64,000 bases of DNA from positions 1,612,001-1,676,000 of the forward strand of contig NZ_VFNP01000001.1 in assembly GCF_006715635.1 (NCBI RefSeq). Reading direction: 5' to 3'. Source of the DNA: Streptomyces sp. SLBN-118. Its GTDB lineage: Bacteria > Actinomycetota > Actinomycetes > Streptomycetales > Streptomycetaceae. Positions 25,641-36,867 of the stretch are shown here, piece by piece. The stretch's first letter is position 1, and every line of letters begins with the position of its first letter. The position numbers were made by a program, and so were the translations under genes. The notes under the pieces are model-generated. The model saw only the letters and a list, made by a program, of their open reading frames with translations, had not been told where the DNA came from and made no database searches.

Positions 25641-26555
25641 ATGAGCACGCTCGCTGATTCCCCCCGCACAGACCGCCCGGCGATTGCCTGGATCGGCCTC
25701 GGCATCATGGGCTCCCCCATGTCCGAGAACCTGCTGAAGGCGGGCTACCAGGTCACCGGCTTCACCCTGGAGCAGGACAAGCTGGACCGCCTCACCGCCG
25801 CCGGCGGCACCGCGGCGTCCTCGATCGCCGAGGCCGTCAAGGACGCCGACGTCGTCATCACGATGGTGCCCGCGTCCCCGCAGGTCGAGGCAATCGCGTA
25901 CGGCGAGAACGGCATCCTGGAGAACGCCAGGCCAGGCGCCCTCCTGATCGACATGTCCTCCATCACCCCCCAGACCTCCGTCGACCTCGCCAAGGCCGCG
26001 GCACAGAAGGGCATGCGCGTACTGGACGCCCCGGTCTCCGGCGGCGAGGCGGGCGCGATCGAGGCCGTACTGTCGATCATGGTCGGCGGCGAGCAGGCCG
26101 ACTTCGACGGCGCGCTGCCGATTCTCGAGGCGCTGGGCAAGACCATCGTCCTGTGCGGCCCGCACGGCTCCGGCCAGACGGTGAAGGCCGCCAACCAGCT
26201 GATCGTCGCGGTCAACATCCAGGCCTGCGCCGAGGCCGTCGTCTTCCTGGAGAAGTCCGGCGTGAACCTCCAGGCCGCCCTGGACGTCCTGAACGGCGGC
26301 CTGGCCGGCTCCACGGTCCTGACCCGCAAGAAGGACAACTTCCTTAACCGGGACTTCAAGCCCGGCTTCCGGATCGACCTCCACCACAAGGACATGGGCA
26401 TCGTCACCGACGCCGCCCGCAACGTCGGCGCCGCGCTGCCCGTGGGCGCGGTCGTCGCCCAGCTCGTCGCCTCCCTGCGTGCGCAGGGCGACGGCGGCCT
26501 CGACCACTCCGCCCTGCTGCGCGCCGTCGAGCGCCTCTCCGGCCGGCAGGCCTGA
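25641..26555 (+). CDS. glxR: 2-hydroxy-3-oxopropionate (tartronate semialdehyde) reductase (304 aa)
   Basis: NAD(P)H-dependent reduction of tartronate semialdehyde to glycerate, after glyoxylate carboligase. Beta-hydroxyacid dehydrogenase fold: IAWIGLGIMGSPMSENLL at the nucleotide site, DAPVSGGEAGA for substrate, and the catalytic Lys in GQTVKAANQLIV. ATG 25641 is 12 nt downstream of GAGAGAGG. It lies 34 nt after hyi and is probably co-transcribed. Confidence 0.93.
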   Translation: MSTLADSPRTDRPAIAWIGLGIMGSPMSENLLKAGYQVTGFTLEQDKLDRLTAAGGTAASSIAEAVKDADVVITMVPASPQVEAIAYGENGILENARPGALLIDMSSITPQTSVDLAKAAAQKGMRVLDAPVSGGEAGAIEAVLSIMVGGEQADFDGALPILEALGKTIVLCGPHGSGQTVKAANQLIVAVNIQACAEAVVFLEKSGVNLQAALDVLNGGLAGSTVLTRKKDNFLNRDFKPGFRIDLHHKDMGIVTDAARNVGAALPVGAVVAQLVASLRAQGDGGLDHSALLRAVERLSGRQA

Positions 26556-26659
26556 AGCCGGGCCCGCACAGGGCCCCCTGATTTCCGGGCGGCGTCGGCG
26601 CTGACAACTGTCCTGTCGCGCCCAGGCGCCGGCGCCGTCCGGAACACCACCCTTCGATT

Positions 26660-26674
26660 TCAACAAACTGTTGA
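26660..26674 (+). promoter_or_regulatory. 15-bp palindrome TCAACA-N3-TGTTGA before catalase
   Basis: TCAACA AAC TGTTGA, with arms and spacing identical to the site at 9831-9845 before the urate operon. It lies 72 nt upstream of the catalase start, a likely promoter position. Confidence 0.7.
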
Positions 26675-26746
26675 CGTGATGTTCGAGGCGAATCTACGCT
26701 CCTCGCACCGCCAGCAGCTCCAGTAAGGAAGGTCAGTCCCGCCACC

Positions 26747-28213
26747 ATGACGCAGCGTGTGCTTACGACCGAGTCAGGCGCCCCGGTCGCCGACAACCAG
26801 AACTCCGCCACCGCAGGCGTCGGTGGCCCCATCCTCCTGCAGGACCAGCAGCTGCTGGAGAAGCTCGCCCGCTTCAACCGGGAGCGCATCCCGGAGCGCG
26901 TGGTGCACGCCCGCGGCAGCGGCGCGTACGGCTACTTCGAGGTGACCGACGACGTCACCGCCTTCACCAGGGCGGACTTCCTGTCCCAGGTCGGCAAGCG
27001 CACCGAGACCTTCCTCCGCTTCTCGACCGTCGCCGACTCGCTGGGCGGCGCAGACGCGGTGCGCGACCCGCGCGGTTTCGCCCTGAAGTTCTACACCGAA
27101 GAGGGCAATTACGACCTCGTCGGCAACAACACCCCGGTGTTCTTCATCAAGGACCCCATCAAGTTCCCCGACTTCATCCACTCGCAGAAGCGCGACCCCT
27201 TCACGGGCAAGCAGGAGCCGGACAACGTCTGGGACTTCTGGGCGCACGCCCCCGAGGCGACGCACCAGGTGACCTGGCTGATGGGTGACCGCGGCATCCC
27301 CGCCTCGTACCGCCACATGAACGGCTACGGCTCGCACACCTACCAGTGGACGAACGAGGCCGGCGAGGCCTTCTTCGTGAAGTACCACTTCAAGACCAAC
27401 CAGGGCATACGCTGCCTCTCCTCGGAGCAGGCGGCCGAGCAGGCCGGCAAGGACCCCAACAGCCACCAGACGGACCTGCTCCAGTCCATCGAGCGCGGCG
27501 TGAACCCCTCGTGGACCCTGTACGTCCAGGTCATGCCGGCGGCCGAAGCGGCGGAGTACCGCTTCAACCCCTTCGACCTCACCAAGGTGTGGCCGCACAG
27601 CGACTACCCGCTGCAGCGCGTGGGCCGTCTGGTCCTCGACCGCAACCCCGACAACGTCTTCGCCGAGGTCGAGCAGGCCGCGTTCTCGCCGAACAACTTC
27701 GTGCCGGGCATCGGCCCTTCGCCGGACAAGATGCTCCAGGGCCGCCTGTTCGCCTACGCGGACGCGCAACGCTACCGCCTGGGCGTCAACCACACCCAGC
27801 TGCCGGTGAACGCGCCGAAGGCTGTTCTTGGGGGGTCTGCCGACAACTACGGCCGCGACGGCTTCATGGCCACGCGCAACGGCTCTCGCCACGACAAGAA
27901 CTACGAGCCCAACTCGTACGCCGGTCCCGCCCAGACGGACTCCGCGCCGACGGCCCCACTGGCCATCCACGGCTGGACGGGCACGCACGCCGCGCCGCTG
28001 CACACCAAGGACGACGACTTCTTCCAGGCGGGCGAGCTGTACCGCCTGATGTCGCCGGAGGAGAAGTCCCGTCTGGTGGCCAACATCGCCGGTGGCCTCT
28101 CGCAGGTCACCCGTGACGACGTCATCGAGAAGAACCTCACCCACTTCCACGCGGCCGACGCCGACTACGGCAAGCGCGTCGAGGAGACGGTCCGCGCCCT
28201 GCGCGAGGACTAG
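26747..28213 (+). CDS. Catalase, small-subunit haem type (488 aa)
   Basis: Breaks down H2O2. The distal His is in RVVHARGSGAYGYF (His54), the Asn in GNNTPVFFIKDP, and the proximal haem Tyr in RLFAYADAQRYRLG. All core motifs are intact and the length is that of clade 3 catalases. The context (glyoxylate and urate genes) suggests a role against H2O2 from purine oxidation. It has its own promoter with the operator at 26660. Confidence 0.96.
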   Translation: MTQRVLTTESGAPVADNQNSATAGVGGPILLQDQQLLEKLARFNRERIPERVVHARGSGAYGYFEVTDDVTAFTRADFLSQVGKRTETFLRFSTVADSLGGADAVRDPRGFALKFYTEEGNYDLVGNNTPVFFIKDPIKFPDFIHSQKRDPFTGKQEPDNVWDFWAHAPEATHQVTWLMGDRGIPASYRHMNGYGSHTYQWTNEAGEAFFVKYHFKTNQGIRCLSSEQAAEQAGKDPNSHQTDLLQSIERGVNPSWTLYVQVMPAAEAAEYRFNPFDLTKVWPHSDYPLQRVGRLVLDRNPDNVFAEVEQAAFSPNNFVPGIGPSPDKMLQGRLFAYADAQRYRLGVNHTQLPVNAPKAVLGGSADNYGRDGFMATRNGSRHDKNYEPNSYAGPAQTDSAPTAPLAIHGWTGTHAAPLHTKDDDFFQAGELYRLMSPEEKSRLVANIAGGLSQVTRDDVIEKNLTHFHAADADYGKRVEETVRALRED

Positions 28214-28516
28214 AACCACACAGGCTGCGCCCGGACCTGACGGGAGGTCAGGACGAGGCGCCGCCCGCACCGCGGACCCGGATGAGGGGTGGTCGTGCGG
28301 TACGGGCAGGCCGAGGACCGCGGCGGCAGTGCGATGCCAGTGCGGTGGTCAGGCACCGGAGTTACGCTTCTTGACCTGAAGGAAGCGAACCCTCGGTCCC
28401 AATCGCCCCGCCGCGGTCCTCTCCCTGAGGCAGTCCAGCCACACAGTCTCCGCCCGGCGCCACGAACGTCCTGTCGCGCCGGCCTCGCGTCGTCGGGCGG
28501 TATCAACACACAGCCA

Positions 28517-28560
28517 GAGCGCCGAGTTGCGGACGGTCCCGCAGCTCGGCGCTCTTCTTT
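28517..28560 (+). terminator. Intrinsic terminator downstream of catalase
   Basis: Stem GAGCGCCGAG-TTGCGG (28517-28532) pairs with 28539-28554 with one wobble, followed by TTCTTT. It lies 300 nt after the catalase stop. The rest of 28214-28815 holds open frames without convincing codon bias; nothing else is supported there. Confidence 0.7.
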
Positions 28561-28815
28561 GTGCTTATGCGTTTCAGCTTGCCCCCGTATCCCTTGGCCG
28601 TGGCCGTCCCGCGCTGTTGCTCCGCTTCCGGCTGCGCCGATCGGAGCCTGGACGAGCGGCCGACCGGGACTGATCGTTCCCAAGGTCATGGCCATCACCT
28701 TGGCCAGAGTCACCCACGCAAGCAGCTACCCGAGCCACCACGCTCCGTCTCCATCGCTTTCGGGTCGGAAGCTGGCGCTCGGGCAACGTTCGCCCTGCTG
28801 ACCTGAGCGCAGAGC

Positions 28816-28860
28816 ACAAAGCGGCCCCCGCCCCGGACTTCACTCCGGGACGGCGGCCGC
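28816..28860 (-). terminator. Intrinsic terminator of gcl
   Basis: On the minus strand GCGGCCGCCGTCCCGGA pairs with a downstream complementary arm around a short loop, then TTTGT follows. It starts 20 nt after the gcl stop. Confidence 0.75.
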
Positions 28861-28879
28861 TCGTGGCTCGGGTCGGTGA

Positions 28880-30667
<1,788 letters not shown>

Positions 30668-30725
30668 GGGGGCTCCTGCTTCGGCCGGTCGGACTCGGCT
30701 CCTTCGCGTCACTCCAGAGCATCGA

Positions 30726-30761
30726 TTCCGTAATGCGGAAGTATTGTTCTGCTATACGGAA
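30726..30761 (-). promoter_or_regulatory. Tandem operators upstream of gcl
   Basis: TTCCG-TAATG-CGGAA (30726-30740), nearest the gene, is perfect; TTCTG-CTATA-CGGAA (30747-30761) has one mismatch. Centres are 21 bp apart, the same layout as before hyi. Confidence 0.72.
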
Positions 30762-30870
30762 GTAATGTAGGACGCGTACAGAGCGGCGTCAAGGGATGAC
30801 CGAAGTACCTCCCCGAGGCATCCCGCTTGGTGGACGATGGACGGCAGCACGAAGGGAAGGGGGGAGCGCG

Positions 30871-31596
30871 ATGGCAGACGCGATGCCTGTCCGCTGTCCG
30901 TCCTGCCGCCGCGACCACCTGTTCGCGTCGCCGGTCCTGCCCTGCGCCTGCGGCGCTCCGCTCGCGCCGCCGCTGCTGCACGCCCCGCCGGAACCGATCA
31001 CGCACCGCACCTGGGCGGACGACTGGGTCACCGTCCGCTGCCTGGCCTGCGGCCGCCAGGACCACTGGCCGCAGCCCGAACTCGGCTGCCCCTGCGGCAC
31101 GGTCCTGCGCATCCCGGTCCGCCCGGTGAGCGCGCCCGGCCCCGGCACGACGGACGTGATGTCCTGCGCCGCGCGCCCCTCGCACCTCCCGCTGCCGCAC
31201 ACGGCGACCGTGCCGCGCCCCTCGTTCCGGCCGGTCACGATCCGTTCCGCGCGCGACGCGGTGACCGCTGCGGCGCGCTATCTGGCGTGGCTCGGGTTCC
31301 GGGACGTCGTCCAGCCGGAGGTGCGGCCCTCGTCCGGAATCGACCTGCTCGGCCCCGGCCTGGTCGCCCAGGTCGACACCTCCACGCGCCCCGCCACCCT
31401 GCGTGACGTCGAGTGCCTGTGGCTGAACGGGCTGAGCGTCTCCGCCACCGGTGTCTTCTTCTCCCTGGCGAGGTACGCGGACGACGCGAGGTGGCGCGCG
31501 GACGACCTCGGCGTCCCACTGTTCATCATGGACCTGACGGGGAGCCCTCATCCGGTGAACGCGTCGGCGGACGAGCTGATCTCCACGGGGGCGTGA
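30871..31596 (+). CDS. Zinc-ribbon-like protein with restriction-endonuclease-like domain (241 aa)
   Basis: Two Cys clusters near the N-terminus (CPSCRRDHLF with PCACG, and RCLACGRQDHW with GCPCG) suggest zinc ribbons. Residues ~120-235 (AARYLAWLGFRDVVQPEVRP, then GIDLLGPGLVAQVDTSTRPA) resemble an Mrr/PD-(D/E)xK nuclease fold, but the usual ExK is replaced by QVD, so activity is doubtful. ATG 30871 follows AGGGGGGAG. Function unknown; the neighbourhood gives no direct clue. Confidence 0.65.
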   Translation: MADAMPVRCPSCRRDHLFASPVLPCACGAPLAPPLLHAPPEPITHRTWADDWVTVRCLACGRQDHWPQPELGCPCGTVLRIPVRPVSAPGPGTTDVMSCAARPSHLPLPHTATVPRPSFRPVTIRSARDAVTAAARYLAWLGFRDVVQPEVRPSSGIDLLGPGLVAQVDTSTRPATLRDVECLWLNGLSVSATGVFFSLARYADDARWRADDLGVPLFIMDLTGSPHPVNASADELISTGA

Positions 31597-31735
31597 GCCT
31601 GACGGTGCGCCGGTGGCGTGCCACGCCACCCCGCCCCGCCCTTGCCCGCTGTGACTTTTCGGCTCCGCCGCATGGGCTCCCGAGGCCCAGACCCCGGATG
31701 CGGCCCTTCGGCCCGCAAGTCCTCAAACGCCGGAC

Positions 31736-31772
31736 GGGCTGACATGTCCGGCCGAGCCGCACGTGTCAGCCC
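31736..31772. terminator. Hairpin in convergent gap, with genus-typical repeat sequence
   Basis: GGGCTGACA (31736-31744) pairs with TGTCAGCCC (31764-31772). The preceding CCTCAAACGCCGGACGGGCT resembles a palindromic element that I recall as common between Streptomyces genes. It lies between convergent genes ending at 31596 and 31874, so it may stop transcription from both sides. Confidence 0.5.
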
Positions 31773-31873
31773 ATGGAGGTCCGGGACGAAGTCCGGGGAA
31801 ACTGAGGCGCGGGGGTCCGGCGGCGCGCGCCCGGTCACGGCCCCCCGGCGCAGCGGCACCGCCGCCGCCCCGC

Positions 31874-33490
31874 CTACCCCTCCCCCGCACCCCCGTACCG
31901 CCGCCTCAGCTCCACCTTCCGCACTTTCCCGCTCACTGTCATCGGGAAGTCCGCCAGAATCTCCAGCCTCCGTGGAATCTTGTAGTGCGCCAACTGCTCC
32001 CTGCAGTACGCCGCGATGTCCTCCAGTGTCGGCGGATCCCCGGCATCCCTCGGAATCACGCAGGCCAGGATCTCCTCCCCATAGCGTTCGTCGGGGACCC
32101 CGACCACCTGGACGTCCGCGATCTTGGGGTGGGCATAGAGGAACTCCTCGATCTCGCGCGGATAGACGTTCTCACCGCCCCGGATGATCATGTCCTTGAT
32201 CCGGCCGACGATCTGGACGTAGCCGTCTTCGCGCATCACCGCCAGATCGCCCGTGTGCATCCACCGGCCCGCGTCGATCGCCTCGGCGGTCTTCTCCGCC
32301 TCGTCCCAGTAGCCGAGCATCACGCTGTAGCCGCGGGTGCACAGCTCCCCCGCCTCGCCACGCGGGAGCGTCACCCCGCCGGCGGGGTCGACGACCTTGA
32401 CCTCGACGTGCGGCAGGACCCGGCCGACCGTGCCGGTTCGGCGTTCGATGTCGTCGTCCCGGCGGGTCTGCGTGGAGACCGGCGAGGTCTCCGTCATTCC
32501 GTAGCAGATCGAGACCTCGGCCATGTTCATCTCCGCGACGACGCGCTTCATGACCTCGACCGGGCAGGGTGAGCCCGCCATGATGCCGGTGCGCAGCGTG
32601 GACAGGTCGTACGAGGCGAAGTCGGCGAGGTTCAGCTCGGCGATGAACATCGTCGGTACGCCGTACAGCGAGGTGCAGCGTTCCTCGGCGACGGCGCGCA
32701 GGGTGGCCGTCGCGTCGAAGGACGGGGCCGGGATGACCATGCAGGCGCCGTGCGAGGTTGCCGCGAGGTTGCCCATCACCATGCCGAAGCAGTGGTAGAA
32801 GGGCACGGGGATGCAGATGCGGTCCTGCTCGCTGTAGGCGATCATCTCGCCCACGAAATACCCGTTGTTGAGGATGTTGTGGTGCGAGAGCGTCGCGCCC
32901 TTGGGGAAGCCGGTGGTGCCGGAGGTGTACTGGATGTTGATCGGGTCGTCGCAGGACAACTCCGCCTCGCGGGCGGCCAGTTGCCCGTCCGTGACAGTCG
33001 GCGCCGCGTCCAGGAGCACGTCCCAGGAGCCGTCCTCGATGTAGTGGACGGACCGCAGGTCGGGACAGTTCGGCCGCACCTGGTCCACCAACGCCCGGTA
33101 GTCGCTGGTCTTGTGCCGCTGCGAGGCGCACAGCACTGAGATCCCGGCCTGTTTCAGCACGTATTCGAGTTCGTGCGCCCGGTACGCCGGGTTGATGTTG
33201 ACCATGATCGCGCCGATCCGGGCGGTCGCGTACTGCACGAGCACCCACTCAGCGCAGTTGACCGCCCAGATCCCGACCCGGTCCCCTTTGGCGACGCCGA
33301 TCCCGAGGAAGCCTCTCGCCAACTGGTCGACCGCAGCGCCGAATTCGGCGTACGTCCAGCGAGCATCCATGGCCAGATCGACCAGCGCCTCGCGGTCCGG
33401 CCAGGCAGCGATCGCCCTGTCGAGATTCCGCCCGATCGTGTCGCCGAGCGGCGCGGTGGTCCCCGTGCCGTGCGCGTAGGACAGGCTCAT
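31874..33490 (-). CDS. Fatty-acyl-CoA ligase, AMP-binding family (538 aa)
   Basis: Activates a carboxylic acid to its CoA ester via an acyl-adenylate. P-loop-like [24 protein letters not shown], the [21 protein letters not shown] hinge and the catalytic Lys in TVSGKVRK are all present. Closest in layout to medium/long-chain FadD enzymes. Its ATG overlaps the stop of the other ligase gene by 4 nt. Substrate unknown. Confidence 0.9.
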   Translation of the reverse strand: MSLSYAHGTGTTAPLGDTIGRNLDRAIAAWPDREALVDLAMDARWTYAEFGAAVDQLARGFLGIGVAKGDRVGIWAVNCAEWVLVQYATARIGAIMVNINPAYRAHELEYVLKQAGISVLCASQRHKTSDYRALVDQVRPNCPDLRSVHYIEDGSWDVLLDAAPTVTDGQLAAREAELSCDDPINIQYTSGTTGFPKGATLSHHNILNNGYFVGEMIAYSEQDRICIPVPFYHCFGMVMGNLAATSHGACMVIPAPSFDATATLRAVAEERCTSLYGVPTMFIAELNLADFASYDLSTLRTGIMAGSPCPVEVMKRVVAEMNMAEVSICYGMTETSPVSTQTRRDDDIERRTGTVGRVLPHVEVKVVDPAGGVTLPRGEAGELCTRGYSVMLGYWDEAEKTAEAIDAGRWMHTGDLAVMREDGYVQIVGRIKDMIIRGGENVYPREIEEFLYAHPKIADVQVVGVPDERYGEEILACVIPRDAGDPPTLEDIAAYCREQLAHYKIPRRLEILADFPMTVSGKVRKVELRRRYGGAGEG

Positions 33491-35175
33491 CGCAGATCTC
33501 CCTCGACATACTCGGCGCTCGAGCCCTCGGCCGTGCGCTCGCGCAGCTCGATCCGGCGGATCTTCCCCGAGACGGTCTTGGGCAGCGCGGCGAACTCCAG
33601 TCGGCGGATGCGCTTGTACGGCGCGAGAACCGCGCGCGAGTGCTCGAAGATCAGTTTCGCCGTGTCCGGTCCGGGCTCCCAGCCCTCCGCGAGCACCACG
33701 TACGCCTTCGGCACGGCGAGCCGTACAGGGTCGGGCGCGGGCACGACCGCCGCTTCGGCAACCGCCTCGTGCTCCAGGAGCGCGCTCTCCAGCTCGAACG
33801 GCGAGATCTTGTAGTCGGACGCCTTGAAGACGTCGTCGGAGCGGCCGATGTAGGTGATGTAGCCGTCGGCGTCGCGCGCGCCGATGTCGCCCGTACGGTA
33901 GAAGCCGCCCGCCATCGCCTCGGCCGTACGCTCCGTGTCTGAGTGATACCCGGTCATCAGGCCGACCGGGTCCCCGGACAGATCCAGTGCGATCTCGCCC
34001 TCGGCCGCGCCCGGCTCGCCCGTCACCGGATCCAGCAGGACCACCCGGTAGCCGGGGCTCGGGCGGCCCATCGACCCGGCCTTGAGCAGCTGGCCGGGAC
34101 TGTTGGCGACCTGCACGGCCGTCTCGGTCTGCCCGAAACCGTCCCGGATGGTCACGCCCCATTCGCGGCGTACGGTCTCGATCACCTCGGGGTTCAGCGG
34201 CTCACCGGCGGCGACGACCTCGCGCGGAGGCGTACGCAGCAGGCCGAGATCCTCCTGGATCAGCATGCGCCACACGGTCGGCGGGGCGCAGAAGCTGGTG
34301 ACGCCCGCGCGGTCCATCTCCGCCATCAGCCGGGCCCCGTCGAAGCGCGTGTAGTTGTGGATGAAGACGGTCGCCTCGGCGTTCCAGGGCGCGAAGAGAT
34401 TGGACCAGGCGTGCTTGGCCCAGCCGGGCGAGGAGATGTTCAGATGCACGTCGCCCGGCTTCAGCCCGATCCAGTACATCGTCGCCAAGTGGCCCACCGG
34501 GTAGGACACATGAGTGTGCTCGACCAGCTTGGGGCGGGCGGTCGTGCCCGAGGTGAAGTAGAGCAGCAGCGGGTCGTCCGCCCGCGTCACACCGTCCGGC
34601 TCGAAGCGGCCCGGCGCGGAGAACGCCTCGTCGAAGTCGAGCCAGCCCGGCACATCGGCGCCGCCGCGGTCCGCCACCGCGATCCTTGTGTAGTCCCCCG
34701 GCACCTCGGCGAACTTGGCGGTGTCCGCCACGCGCGCGACGACGTGCCCGGCGCGTCCGCGGTCGATCCGGTCGCGGAGGTCCACCGGTCCGAGCAGCGG
34801 TGTCGCGGGGATGACGACGGCCCTCAGCTTCATCGCGGCGAGCGCGGTCATCCACAGTTCCTGCTGGTTGCCGAGCATGACGAGGATCCGGTCCCCGGCC
34901 CGTACGCCACGGTCCCGCAGCCAGTTGGCGACCTGGTTCGAACGCAGGGACATCTCGCCGAACGAGACGGTGATCTCCCGTCCGTCCTCCTCGACAATGT
35001 GCAGCGCGGTCCTGCCGTTGCCGGTGGCGATCTCGTCGAACCAGTCCAGCGCCCAGTTGAAGCGCTCGGGCCGGGGCCAGGAGAAACCCTCGTACGCAGC
35101 CGCGTAGTCCTCCCTGTGCCGCAGCAGGAAGTCCCGGGCCGCCCGGAAACTCTCCGTCGCGCTGCCTGACGTCAT
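33487..35175 (-). CDS. Acyl-CoA synthetase, AMP-binding family (562 aa)
   Basis: Second adenylate-forming ligase: [48 protein letters not shown] and the terminal TVSGKIRR Lys. Resembles medium-chain (ACSM-like) or acetyl/benzoate-type synthetases rather than its partner. Starts at ATG 35175 and is divergent from the GAF-LuxR regulator at 35300. The two ligases probably serve one degradation pathway with different substrates. Confidence 0.9.
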   Translation of the reverse strand: MTSGSATESFRAARDFLLRHREDYAAAYEGFSWPRPERFNWALDWFDEIATGNGRTALHIVEEDGREITVSFGEMSLRSNQVANWLRDRGVRAGDRILVMLGNQQELWMTALAAMKLRAVVIPATPLLGPVDLRDRIDRGRAGHVVARVADTAKFAEVPGDYTRIAVADRGGADVPGWLDFDEAFSAPGRFEPDGVTRADDPLLLYFTSGTTARPKLVEHTHVSYPVGHLATMYWIGLKPGDVHLNISSPGWAKHAWSNLFAPWNAEATVFIHNYTRFDGARLMAEMDRAGVTSFCAPPTVWRMLIQEDLGLLRTPPREVVAAGEPLNPEVIETVRREWGVTIRDGFGQTETAVQVANSPGQLLKAGSMGRPSPGYRVVLLDPVTGEPGAAEGEIALDLSGDPVGLMTGYHSDTERTAEAMAGGFYRTGDIGARDADGYITYIGRSDDVFKASDYKISPFELESALLEHEAVAEAAVVPAPDPVRLAVPKAYVVLAEGWEPGPDTAKLIFEHSRAVLAPYKRIRRLEFAALPKTVSGKIRRIELRERTAEGSSAEYVEGDLR

Positions 35176-35237
35176 GTGTCCTCCTCATTGCCGGACCGGC
35201 TACTGACATCGTGTAATCAGTGACCCAGGTCTCACTA

Positions 35238-35282
35238 CCCCCGCATGGGGGTGACACAGCCCCCCGTACGGGGGTGACACAG
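35238..35282. promoter_or_regulatory. Two 22-nt direct repeats, each with a CCCCC/GGGGG palindrome
   Basis: CCCCCGCATGGGGGTGACACAG (35238-35259) and CCCCCGTACGGGGGTGACACAG (35261-35282) differ at 2 positions. Each carries an inverted repeat CCCCC-N4-GGGGG. They fill the gap between the divergent ligase and regulator genes and are probably binding sites for the encoded regulator, 17 nt before its start. Confidence 0.65.
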
Positions 35283-35299
35283 CGCGCAGGAGGAGAGCG

Positions 35300-36127
35300 G
35301 TGTCCGAGCCGGCCGATGCGGTGGAGTTGCGAGCGGCGCTGCTACGGCTGCGCCGTGCGACCGGGCTGCCGGTCGCCTTCGGCGGGCTGCTGCATGATGC
35401 CCGGCAGCTGCGGATCGCCGAACTGAACGGCGCGGCCACGGGAGCGCTGCGCGGTCTCGCGGTCAGTGCGGGCAACGGGCTCGGCGGCAAGTCGATCGCG
35501 CTGTCGCGGCCGTGCGCGGTGACCGACTACCCCTCGGCGCGGCACATCAGCCACGAGTACGACGCGGCGGTCGCGGCGGAGGGTCTGCGCTCTGTGCTCG
35601 CGGTGCCCGTCGTCGTACGGCGCAAGGTGCGGGGTGTGCTGTACGGCGCGCTGCGTGAACCGAGGACGCTCGGCGAGCGGACCATCGACGCGGCGGTGGC
35701 CGCGGCGCGTGATGTGGAGCAGGCGCTGGTCGTACGGGACGAGGTACAGCGGCTGCTGGCCGTGGCGCGGGAGCCGGTGGCGGGCCCCGGGGCGTGGGAG
35801 GAGGTTCGCGAGGTGCACGGCGATCTGCGCGCGCTGGCACCGCGGATCGCCGACGAGGCGCTGCGGCGGGAGCTGCTGGCGGTCTGCGGCCGCTTGGCGA
35901 CCGCGTCGGACGTCCCGCCGCGGCGGCAGTCGGTCGGTCTCGCGCCGCGGGAGCTGGATGTGCTGGCCTGCGTGGCCGCGGGCTCGACGAACGCGGCGGC
36001 GGGCGAGCGGCTGGGGCTGAAGCCGGAGACGGTGAAGGCATACCTGCGGGCGGCGATGCGCAAGCTCGGGGCGCACACGAGGCTGGAGGCGGTGGTGGCG
36101 GCGCGCCGGGCGGGCCTGCTGCCGTAG
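35300..36127 (+). CDS. GAF-domain LuxR-type regulator (275 aa)
   Basis: N-terminal GAF-like sensor (~10-145) and a C-terminal LuxR helix-turn-helix (LAPRELDVLACVAAGSTNAA, then LGLKPETVKAYLRAAMRKLG). Such genes often sit beside acyl-CoA ligases in Streptomyces, so a role in controlling 33487-35175 is likely. GTG 35300 follows GGAGGAGAG. Confidence 0.87.
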   Translation: MSEPADAVELRAALLRLRRATGLPVAFGGLLHDARQLRIAELNGAATGALRGLAVSAGNGLGGKSIALSRPCAVTDYPSARHISHEYDAAVAAEGLRSVLAVPVVVRRKVRGVLYGALREPRTLGERTIDAAVAAARDVEQALVVRDEVQRLLAVAREPVAGPGAWEEVREVHGDLRALAPRIADEALRRELLAVCGRLATASDVPPRRQSVGLAPRELDVLACVAAGSTNAAAGERLGLKPETVKAYLRAAMRKLGAHTRLEAVVAARRAGLLP

Positions 36128-36200
36128 GTCCTGTCCGCACGCTTTGGCCGAATCGGTCCGGGGCGAGCCCTGGCCGCGCCGCCAGGCAATCAGGTTGAAT

Positions 36201-36851
36201 ATGCAAATGGTGTCCACCGACCGCTTCCTCGCCTTCGCCGCGATGTCCCTGCTGGTGATCGTGATCCCGGGGCCGAGCGTGCTTTTCGTGATCGGCCGGG
36301 CCCTCTCCCACGGCCGCCGTACGGCGGTGGCCACGGCGCTGGGCAATGTCTTCGGCTCGTACATCCTGGTGGTGGCCGTCGCGCTGGGCATCGGTGCGCT
36401 CGTGGAGCGCTCGGCCGCGGTGTTCATGGCGGTGAAGCTCGCGGGCGCGGCCTATCTGGTCTTCCTCGGGGTCCAGGCATTCCGGCACCGCAAGGACATG
36501 AAGGTCTCCGACATGGAGGCTCCGCCCGGACCGGCGCGAGGCGATCTGCGTACGGTCGTGGACGGCGTCCTGGTCGGCGTCACCAACCCCAAGGGCATCG
36601 TCTTCTTCGCCGCCGTTCTTCCGCAGTTCGTGGACCACGCGGCGGGACACCTGCCCGCGCAGATGTTGCTGCTCGGCCTGGTCCCGATTTCGATAGGCCT
36701 GGTCACGGACACGCTGTGGGGTCTGGGCGCGGCCGCGGCACGCAGCTGGTTCGCCCGCTCGGAGCGCCGCCTGTCGTTGGTGGGCGGCGCGGGCGGGTTC
36801 GCGATGATCGGCCTGGGCGTGACCGTGGCGGCGACCGGCCGCGCGGACTGA
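36201..36851 (+). CDS. LysE/RhtB-family exporter (216 aa)
   Basis: Six predicted helices with the family pattern IVIPGPSVLFVIGRALSHGRR near the start and GVTNPKGIVFFAAVLPQF in the middle. Exports amino acids or similar metabolites. ATG 36201 is chosen (CAGG upstream); ATG 36207 is an alternative. Stands alone, and the substrate is not inferable. Confidence 0.88.
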   Translation: MQMVSTDRFLAFAAMSLLVIVIPGPSVLFVIGRALSHGRRTAVATALGNVFGSYILVVAVALGIGALVERSAAVFMAVKLAGAAYLVFLGVQAFRHRKDMKVSDMEAPPGPARGDLRTVVDGVLVGVTNPKGIVFFAAVLPQFVDHAAGHLPAQMLLLGLVPISIGLVTDTLWGLGAAAARSWFARSERRLSLVGGAGGFAMIGLGVTVAATGRAD

Positions 36852-36867
36852 GGTGTACGGAGGCGCC

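Noticed and set aside
26774-28270. Long minus-strand frame inside the catalase gene
   Set aside because: Shadow of the catalase reading frame, with no start context and no recognisable motifs.
28289-28801. Plus-strand frame of 170 codons after catalase
   Set aside because: Poor codon bias, runs through a terminator hairpin, and has no recognisable features.
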